Assembly (NCBI RefSeq): GCF_000525995.1
Contig: NZ_AODL01000006.1
Coordinates: 121,204-185,203, forward strand
Length of the DNA: 64,000 nucleotides
Reading direction: 5' to 3'
From: Paenilisteria riparia FSL S10-1204
GTDB taxonomy: Bacteria > Bacillota > Bacilli > Lactobacillales > Listeriaceae
In this document: piece by piece, positions 57,748 to 64,000 of the stretch
Layout of the letters: the number at the start of each line of letters is the position of its first letter
Numbering within the stretch: position 1 is the stretch's first letter
The notes under the pieces: model-generated
What the model was told of the DNA's origin: nothing
What the model saw: only the letters and a program-made list of their open reading frames with translations
Database searches by the model: none
Made by a program: the position numbers and the translations under genes

Positions 57748-59631
57748 ATGCCTGAAAAGAATATCGTTATTATAGGGGCGGGATATGCAGGTGTACATGC
57801 GGCTAAGAAATTAGCGAAAAAGTACAAGAAAGACGATTCGGTAACGATCACGTTAATTGATAGACATTCCTATCACACGATGATGACTGAATTACATGAA
57901 GTAGCTGGGGGACGTGTAGAGCCAACAGCAATACAGTATGATTTACGCCATCTGTTCAATCGTACGAAAGTGAAATTGGTAACGGATAACGTAACTAATG
58001 TAAACCACGACACAAAAACAGTAACTACAGAACATGGAAGTTATCCATATGATTACCTAGTTTTAGGTATGGGGGGCGAGCCGAATGACTTTGGTACTCC
58101 CGGTGTTCAGGAACACGGTTTCACACTTTGGTCTTGGGAAAACGCGGTTAAATTACGCGAACATATCGAAACTATCGTGCATGACGCTTCTGAGGAGCAA
58201 GATGTAGCGCGACGTAAAGCCATGCTTACTTTTGCTGTTTGCGGTTCTGGCTTTACTGGAATCGAAATGGTTGGGGAATTACTTGACTGGAAAACACGCC
58301 TTGCTAAAGATAACAAAGTAGATGTTTCCGAAATCGAATTGATCGTTGTCGAAGCTGCACCAACGATTCTGAACATGTTGGATCGCAAAGATGCAGATAA
58401 AGCTGAGAAATTCATGCTGAAAAAAGGCATCAAGATTATGAAAGACGCTGCAATTGTTGAGGTTAAACCTGAAAGCATTGTCTTGAAATCTGGTGACGAA
58501 ATTCCAACACACACATTAATTTGGACTGCTGGTGTTCGTGCAAATTCTGATACGAAAGATTATGGTATGGAAGCAGCGCGTGCTGGTCGTTTGAAAGTTA
58601 ATGAATACATGGAAGCTGAGAATTTCGAAAACACATACGTTATCGGTGACTTAGCTTACTACGAAGAGGAAGAAGGCAAACCAACTCCTCAAATCGTTGA
58701 AGCTGCAGAACAAACTGGTATGACAGCTGCAAAAAGCATTATTGCTGAAATCAGCGGAACGGAAAAAGAAGCTTATAAAGGGAAATACCACGGTGTCATG
58801 GTTTCCATTGGCTCTAAATACGGTGTTGCTAACTTAGGCGGTCTTCGTTTACATGGCTGGTTCGCGATTTTCATGAAACACATGGTTAACCTTTACTACT
58901 TCTTCGGAATCCGTAGTGGTTACTACATGACACAATACGTTTTCCATGAGTTCTTCCATATTAGAGACAATCGTAACATCTTCCGTGGCTGGACATCCCG
59001 CTATGGTAACGTTCTTTGGTCCCTACCACTCCGCATTTATCTCGGTTGGTTCTGGTTTGATGAAGCACTTTCCAAGATTTACGGTGAAACAACATGGGAT
59101 AAAGTTAGCATCACAAACTTAAAACCTTTGTTCCAAGGACTTGGATCTGATTCATGGTTAACAGCAACAACTTCAAAAATGCCATTCGAATGGTTACAAA
59201 CGGACGCAACTTCTGGGGCTTCCCAAGCAGCTGGAGACGCGGCAGGAGCTGCAGCAACAAACGTAACAACACCAATTTTGAGTCATATGCCTGGTTGGTT
59301 TGAATGGATTATGAAATTAATTATGCCAAACCTTGATGTAGCACTATTCATGCAAAAAGTAGTACCGTTTATCGAATTAGCAATCGGTCTTGCTTTAGTA
59401 GTTGGTCTATTCACTTGGTTAGCTAATATCGGAAGTGCTGGTTTCCTAGTAATGTTCACACTTTGCGCAATGCTTGGTTGGGACAAATTCTGGGCGCTAC
59501 CTGCTTCTATCGCATTAATGAATGGCGCTGGACGTACATTCGGTTTGGATTACTGGGTTATGCCTTGGTTCCAAAGACACTTGGGCCATTGGTGGTACGG
59601 AAAAGAAAGCTCCATATACCGAGACAAGTAA
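57748..59631 (+). CDS. ndh2: EET-dedicated type II NADH dehydrogenase with membrane C-terminus
   Basis: 627 aa. An N-terminal FAD/NADH domain of NDH-2 type has MPEKNIVIIGAGYAGVHAAK, SYHTMMTELHEVAGGRVEP, AVCGSGFTGIEMVGELLDW and FENTYVIGDLAYYEEEEGK. An added C-terminal region (about 385-600) has several transmembrane segments (LYLGWFWFDEALSKIYG-type DoxX-like helices), absent from ordinary NDH-2. It passes electrons from NADH to the EET quinone. The start ATG at 57748 follows AAGGAGTTG; the longer frame from 57736 is less likely. Confidence 0.93.
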   Translation: MPEKNIVIIGAGYAGVHAAKKLAKKYKKDDSVTITLIDRHSYHTMMTELHEVAGGRVEPTAIQYDLRHLFNRTKVKLVTDNVTNVNHDTKTVTTEHGSYPYDYLVLGMGGEPNDFGTPGVQEHGFTLWSWENAVKLREHIETIVHDASEEQDVARRKAMLTFAVCGSGFTGIEMVGELLDWKTRLAKDNKVDVSEIELIVVEAAPTILNMLDRKDADKAEKFMLKKGIKIMKDAAIVEVKPESIVLKSGDEIPTHTLIWTAGVRANSDTKDYGMEAARAGRLKVNEYMEAENFENTYVIGDLAYYEEEEGKPTPQIVEAAEQTGMTAAKSIIAEISGTEKEAYKGKYHGVMVSIGSKYGVANLGGLRLHGWFAIFMKHMVNLYYFFGIRSGYYMTQYVFHEFFHIRDNRNIFRGWTSRYGNVLWSLPLRIYLGWFWFDEALSKIYGETTWDKVSITNLKPLFQGLGSDSWLTATTSKMPFEWLQTDATSGASQAAGDAAGAAATNVTTPILSHMPGWFEWIMKLIMPNLDVALFMQKVVPFIELAIGLALVVGLFTWLANIGSAGFLVMFTLCAMLGWDKFWALPASIALMNGAGRTFGLDYWVMPWFQRHLGHWWYGKESSIYRDK

Positions 59632-59650
59632 TTTTATACGTTTAAATCCT

Positions 59651-59680
59651 AGCGAAAGGCAGCTAAAACTGTCTTTCGCT
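59651..59680 (+). terminator. Terminator after ndh2
   Basis: AGCGAAAG-CAG pairs with CTG-CTTTCGCT around a short loop, followed by ATATATTTTT. It separates ndh2 from eetA-eetB-dmkB, possibly with readthrough. Confidence 0.65.
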
Positions 59681-59743
59681 ATATATTTTTAGGCTAATGT
59701 ATTACAATGTTAAGAGAAACTAGTTAGAGGGAGGATAAGAACC

Positions 59744-60181
59744 ATGAAGGAATACTTACATATGGTTAAACGTTGGGATGTTATTATTATCGTACTGCTG
59801 ACCATTCTTTCTTTTTTGCCTCTAGCTATTTTTACATATGCAAAATCGCAAGAACCTGCCCCACCTGCTGGATCCTCGTCAAAGCTTGTGGCTGTTGTCA
59901 AAGTGGATGGCAAAGAGTTCAAACGTGTAGATTTGACTGGACATAAAGGCACTAAGAAGTTTCGCGTGAAAGCTGAAGATGGCGATTATAATGATATCGA
60001 AGTGAAGGACGAACGAATCCGCATCAGCGGTGCTAATTGCAATGACCAAGTTTGCGTTCGTGTCGGCTTCATTGACAAAATCGGACAAACCATCGTCTGT
60101 CTACCACATAAAGTCGTGATTGAAGTACAGTCAGAAACCGGCGAAACAGAACCAGATGATGGGATTATTATTCCTTCATAG
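59744..60181 (+). CDS. eetA: EET accessory protein EetA (NusG-domain-II family)
   Basis: A 145-aa protein with one N-terminal membrane anchor (VKRWDVIIIVLLTILSFLPL) and an extracytosolic domain of the NusG_II/DUF1312 type, with two cysteines in the pattern SGANCNDQVCVRVGF and CLPHKV. EetA is required for EET in L. monocytogenes, with no settled biochemical role. GGGAGGATAAG precedes the ATG. Confidence 0.87.
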   Translation: MKEYLHMVKRWDVIIIVLLTILSFLPLAIFTYAKSQEPAPPAGSSSKLVAVVKVDGKEFKRVDLTGHKGTKKFRVKAEDGDYNDIEVKDERIRISGANCNDQVCVRVGFIDKIGQTIVCLPHKVVIEVQSETGETEPDDGIIIPS

Positions 60182-60204
60182 TTTTTTAATTAGGGGGTAT
60201 GTAC

Positions 60205-60741
60205 ATGACTAAGAATAAACGATTAGTATATATTGCATTACTAGCCGCGCAAGCCGTTGTTATTAGTCTGTTGGAACGCGCGATTCCGTTTCCTTTTGCT
60301 TTTGCGCCTGGGGCTAAGCTTGGTTTAGCTAATATTATTACGTGCATTTCTTTATATACGCTATCTACGAAAGATACTTTTATGATTATATGTATTCGCC
60401 TCGTTTTGGCAACATTGCTTGGCGGGACGATTTCTACGTTCATGTATAGTGCCGCTGGAGCAATCTTAAGTTTTGGGGGTATGTGGCTTGTGAAGAAACT
60501 TGGGCCAAAAAGGGTAAGTATCATCGGAGTTAGTACAACTGGTGGGATTTTACACAATGTCGGTCAGTTAGTTATCGCGAGTTGGATTGCTGGCAGTTGG
60601 AGCGTTATGCTTTATCTCCCTGTCCTTTCATTTATCGGCATTCTTTCAGGAATTGCTGTTGGAATTGCGGCTAACTATCTTATCAAAAACGTGCAAACTT
60701 TACGTGCTTTTAATAAAACCAATGAACCGATTCAAAATTAA
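60205..60741 (+). CDS. eetB: EET membrane protein EetB (Gx transporter / HepPP synthase component I family)
   Basis: A 178-aa polytopic protein: KRLVYIALLAAQAVVISLLE, FAPGAKLGLANIITCISLYT, LGGTISTFMYSAAGAILSFG. It is essential for flavin-based EET in Listeria, possibly transporting or assembling a component. The ATG at 60205 follows TAGGGGGT; an in-frame ATG-like start at 60199 is too close. Confidence 0.87.
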   Translation: MTKNKRLVYIALLAAQAVVISLLERAIPFPFAFAPGAKLGLANIITCISLYTLSTKDTFMIICIRLVLATLLGGTISTFMYSAAGAILSFGGMWLVKKLGPKRVSIIGVSTTGGILHNVGQLVIASWIAGSWSVMLYLPVLSFIGILSGIAVGIAANYLIKNVQTLRAFNKTNEPIQN

Positions 60742-60759
60742 GGGAAAAGAGGATGAACT

Positions 60760-61742
60760 ATGCAACTTCACCCGATGTGGGATAACTATCCAAATCTACA
60801 AATCGATTTGCAAGCTGTGCTCACAACTATTGAAAAAAATGTCCAAATTCGAGATAAACAAGTCGAGCAAAATGTGAAAGCGCTGATTCAAGCTGGTGGT
60901 AAATTATTGCGCCCTGCTTACGCAATGCTTGCCGCACAAATTGGACCTGATAATAATCGTGATCGCGCTATTGCGGTTGCTGCCGCATTGGAAGTTTTGC
61001 ATATGGCGACACTTATTCATGATGACGTAGTGGATGATGCACCAACTCGTCGTGGTATTGAAACAATTCATTCTAAATACGGTCGTAATTATGCCGTCTA
61101 CACTGGCGACTACCTTTTCTGTATTTGTTTTAAAATTCTATCCAGCCACGCGGATTCGGTTTCCACGATTGAATTCAACAGTAAAAGCATTGAGAAAATC
61201 CTAATGGGCGAGCTCGACCAAATGCGCACTCGCTATGATTTAAAAGTAACAGTTCGCCAATACTTGTCACGTATTTCCGGCAAAACAGCTCAACTTTTCG
61301 CTTTAAGCACGTATTCTGGCGCGCTTCAAAGTAAAGCAACTCGTTTTCAAACACGCAATGCTTGGAATGTTGGCCATTATCTGGGCATGGCTTTTCAAAT
61401 TATTGACGATGTACTGGACTATACTAGTTCCAATGACGGCTTAGGAAAACCGGTTCTAAACGACGTCAAACAAGGCGTTTATACCTTACCACTTATTTAT
61501 GCAATGCAAGGCAATGCCGCTCTTTTCCATCCTCTGCTTGAAAAAGGTTTGGACATGACTGATGCAGATTTGAAAGAGTTGCTTGAGCTTATTACCAAAT
61601 ATAACGGTGTCGACAAAGCTTTCGCGCTCGCTAATAAATATACAAAGAAAGCACTGAAAGAAAATTAAAAAAACTGCCTGCCGGTGAGTATCGTAATCAA
61701 ATGTATGAACTAACGGCTTCGATATTAGAAAGAGACATTTAA
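60760..61742 (+). pseudogene. dmkB: Polyprenyl diphosphate synthase of the EET locus, C-terminal frameshift
   Basis: A trans-prenyltransferase with both Asp-rich motifs: ATLIHDDVVDDAPTRRGIET (FARM region) and AFQIIDDVLDYTSSNDGLG (SARM). It makes the polyprenyl chain for demethylmenaquinone. As sequenced it stops at 61668 (302 aa). The other frame continues LPAGEYRNQMYELTASILER to a stop at 61742, so an indel in the A-rich stretch 61661-61673 truncates it by about 25 residues. Corrected length is about 327 aa. The core is intact, so even the short form might be active. Confidence 0.85.
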
Positions 61743-61798
61743 TCTGCGAATTGAGATTAGATGTTTTTTTGCTGTGAAATGAATACACAAATCAAATC

Positions 61799-62278
61799 CT
61801 ACTCCTCTTTTACTATCCAGTTTTCGTAACTACTAGCATTTAAGACATCACCGCACTCACTTTCGATTTCTTGTAGTAATTTAAGTATTATTGGTGAGGC
61901 ATTGTCTACATTTAGATTATGTAAATCTAGCCACAAACACCCTGAAGAATCGTTTTCTTCATTTTCTAACTCTAAATGAAACTGTTTTCTTTGTTCTACT
62001 TCCATATCGTACAGAACAAAAACATGATGTACCGTATCATCATTTTGCTTCACAAAAGTATCATAACACCTTACCTTAGTATATCTTGTAACAGAGTAAC
62101 TCGTCTCTTCCATCACTTCTCTTTTCAAGGTGTCAATAAGGCTCTCAAATTGCTTTTGGCTACCTCCTGGCAAGTCGAACCTGTTCTTATATGGCCCTGT
62201 ATTCTTATGAATGCATAGAAGTTTTCTTTCCCTAAAACAAACCCCGTATACCCCAAAATGTGTAGCATATACTGACAT
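61799..62278 (-). CDS. NUDIX hydrolase
   Basis: A 159-aa NUDIX-fold protein. The box is GGSQKQFESLIDTLKREVME, then ETSYSV, matching G-x5-E-x7-R-E-U-x-E-E-x-G-U except Ser for the second Gly. N-terminal strand FGVYGVCFRERKLLCIHKNT. The substrate, a nucleoside diphosphate derivative, is unknown. AAGGAGC precedes the ATG. It is convergent with dmkB and downstream of tuf. Confidence 0.82.
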   Translation of the reverse strand: MSVYATHFGVYGVCFRERKLLCIHKNTGPYKNRFDLPGGSQKQFESLIDTLKREVMEETSYSVTRYTKVRCYDTFVKQNDDTVHHVFVLYDMEVEQRKQFHLELENEENDSSGCLWLDLHNLNVDNASPIILKLLQEIESECGDVLNASSYENWIVKEE

Positions 62279-62302
62279 TGCTGTTAGCTCCTTTCATAAC
62301 TT

Positions 62303-62349
62303 ACGCAAAAAATCCTGAACGGTCGCGCATGCGACCGTTCAGGATTTTT
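62303..62349 (-). terminator. tuf terminator (bidirectional)
   Basis: AAAAATCCTGAACGGTCGC and GCGACCGTTCAGGATTTTT are a perfect 19-bp inverted repeat around GCAT. It is the strongest terminator in the window. Confidence 0.93.
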
Positions 62350-62358
62350 AAAAGGCTA

Positions 62359-63547
62359 TTATTTAGAGATAGTTGCTACTACTCCAGCGCCTACAGTACG
62401 TCCACCCTCACGGATAGAGAATTTAGTACCTTCTTCAATCGCAACTGGTGCGATTAGTTCTACTGAAATTTCAACGTTATCGCCAGGCATAACCATTTCA
62501 GTACCTTCTGGAAGCATAACAACACCTGTTACGTCAGTAGTACGGAAATAGAATTGTGGACGGTAGTTGTTGAAGAATGGAGTGTGACGTCCACCTTCTT
62601 CTTTTGATAAAACATAAGTTTCAGCTTTGAAAGTAGTATGCGGAGTGATTGAACCCGGTTTAGCCAATACTTGACCACGTTGGATTTCTTCACGAGCAAC
62701 ACCACGTAAAAGTGCACCGATGTTATCGCCAGCTTCAGCATAGTCAAGTAACTTACGGAACATTTCTACTCCAGTTACAACGACTTTCTTAGTTTCTTCT
62801 TCGATACCTACAACTTCAACTTCGTCACCAACTTTAACTTGGCCACGTTCAACACGACCTGTAGCAACTGTTCCACGACCAGTGATTGAGAATACATCCT
62901 CAACTGGCATCATGAATGGTTTATCAGTGTCACGAGCTGGAGTTGGGATATAGCTATCAACTGCGTCCATAAGTTCGTTGATTTTTTCTTCCCATGCTGC
63001 ATCGCCTTCAAGAGCTTTAAGTGCAGAACCTTTGATTACAGGAATATCGTCGCCAGGGAATTCGTATTCTGTTAATAGATCACGGATTTCCATTTCAACT
63101 AATTCTAGTAATTCTTCGTCGTCTACCATGTCACATTTGTTCATGAACACAACAAGGTAAGGAACACCAACTTGACGAGAAAGCAAGATGTGCTCACGAG
63201 TTTGTGGCATTGGGCCATCAGCAGCAGATACTACTAAGATACCACCGTCCATTTGCGCAGCACCAGTGATCATGTTTTTAACATAGTCAGCGTGTCCTGG
63301 GCAATCTACGTGCGCGTAGTGACGGTTTTCAGTTTCATACTCAACGTGTGCAGTAGAGATTGTGATACCACGTTCTCTTTCTTCTGGAGCACCATCGATT
63401 TGGTCGTATGCAGAAGCTTCTGCAAAACCTTTTTTTAGATAATACAGTAGTAATTGCAGCTGTTAAAGTAGTTTTACCATGATCGACGTGTCCGATAGTA
63501 CCAACGTTAACATGGGGTTTTGAGCGGTCAAATTTTTCTTTAGCCAT
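62359..63547 (-). pseudogene. tuf: Elongation factor Tu, one-base insertion in a homopolymer
   Basis: EF-Tu: [20 protein letters not shown] with P-loop [26 protein letters not shown] (split), [10 protein letters not shown], and domains II/III to [14 protein letters not shown]. As sequenced an A/T7 run at 63430-63436 shifts the frame after VLSKK. With six bases it reads [20 protein letters not shown] and the whole gene becomes exactly 395 codons plus stop, the normal length. EF-Tu is essential and normally single-copy in Listeria, so this must be a sequence error or very recent lesion. AAGGAGG precedes the ATG. It follows fusA. Confidence 0.95.
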
Positions 63548-63653
63548 TTTAAAATTTCCTCCTTAATGTTTAAAAAAATTATTGATAACATGCGGGCAAG
63601 CCACATGAATCTCGTTACTATTTAGTTATACAGGATATAACGCTCGTTTGCAA

Positions 63654-64000
63654 TTAATCCTCTTTATTATTGCCACCGTTAGCTTTAATAATTTCTTCGC
63701 CAACAGATTTCGGAACTTCTTCATAGTGGTCAAACTGCATTGTGTAAACACCGCGACCTTGCGTACTTGAACGTAGGTACGTAGCGTAACCAAACATGTT
63801 TGCAAGTGGAACGAATGCACGAACAACTTGAGCGTTACCGCGTGCTTCCATACCATCTACGCGACCACGACGAGATGTGATGTTACCCATAATGTCTCCA
63901 AGGTAATCCTCAGGTACAATTACTTCAACATTCATCATTGGTTCCAAGATGACAGGATTACATTTCTTAGCCGCGTTACGAAGAGCCATAGAAGCAGCCA
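63654..64000 (-). CDS. fusA: Elongation factor G, C-terminal part (runs off the right edge)
   Basis: The visible part is domain V of [83 protein letters not shown], then [17 protein letters not shown]. It is the translocation GTPase. The gene starts outside the window; order fusA-tuf is the str operon. Confidence 0.95.
   Translation of the reverse strand, partial: AASMALRNAAKKCNPVILEPMMNVEVIVPEDYLGDIMGNITSRRGRVDGMEARGNAQVVRAFVPLANMFGYATYLRSSTQGRGVYTMQFDHYEEVPKSVGEEIIKANGGNNKED

Noticed and set aside
63430..63436. Programmed frameshifting as an explanation of the tuf break
   Set aside because: No family precedent for EF-Tu, no stimulatory structure evident, and a shared homopolymer pattern with other broken genes makes sequence error simpler.

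Overview
The window reads as a low-GC Firmicute chromosome, and almost certainly a Listeria. It combines the complete S10/spc/alpha ribosomal protein cluster, the flavin-based extracellular electron transfer (EET) locus with PplA, FmnB, DmkA, DmkB, EetA, EetB and Ndh2, an LPXTG surface protein, several PTS operons driven by PRD regulators, and tuf/fusA at the right edge. The species cannot be fixed from the sequence alone. No rRNA, tRNA, IS element or CRISPR array was seen.

Layout. (1) Bases 1-7875, minus strand: a pentitol/galactitol-type PTS operon (PRD activator, EIIA, EIIB, EIIC, two zinc polyol dehydrogenases, a 56-codon ORF, rpiB, a transaldolase-like aldolase, rpe). (2) 7876-17500: an accessory island. 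It holds a two-gene membrane/unknown unit, four tandem paralogous Rgg/PlcR-like (RRNPP-type) regulators on the plus strand, tiny ORFs on the opposite strand including a 29-aa micro-lipoprotein, a secreted protein plus VanZ-like operon, a methyltransferase, and a lipoprotein tyrosine phosphatase. (3) 17536-26018, minus: a complete L-ascorbate operon (ulaG-A-B-C-D-E-F, then PRD regulator and HAD phosphatase). (4) 26418-38337: LPXTG protein, a formate dehydrogenase unit (fdhA-like, DUF1641 protein, fdhD), an enhancin-like M60 mucinase, an ftsW/rodA remnant and aroD. (5) 38652-53114, minus: rplQ back to rpsJ, with adk, secY and infA. (6) 53426-61742: EET locus, with fmnA-dmkA-fmnB-pplA on minus and ndh2-eetA-eetB-dmkB on plus, divergent. 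(7) 61799-64000, minus: NUDIX hydrolase, tuf, fusA (partial).

Most interesting region: the regulator array at 9259-15226. Three of the four regulators share a promoter of similar design and a conserved untranslated leader, and an 11-12 bp palindrome (core TAGTATACTA) recurs there and also upstream of the pheromone lipoprotein gene pplA. Between regulators 1 and 2, on the opposite strand, lies a 29-codon gene that is essentially only a lipoprotein signal peptide. That is the architecture from which enterococcal sex pheromones are released, and those pheromones are sensed by regulators related in type to these. A dedicated peptide-signalling array is a reasonable hypothesis, not a demonstrated fact.

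Data quality: at least eight single-base indels, mostly in homopolymers, break genes that are otherwise full length, including the essential tuf. Each broken gene returns to a whole-codon length when the indel is corrected. I infer assembly or base-calling errors rather than eight pseudogenes, so other breaks in this sequence should be treated cautiously. The premature stop in regulator 3 is a substitution and is more likely real.
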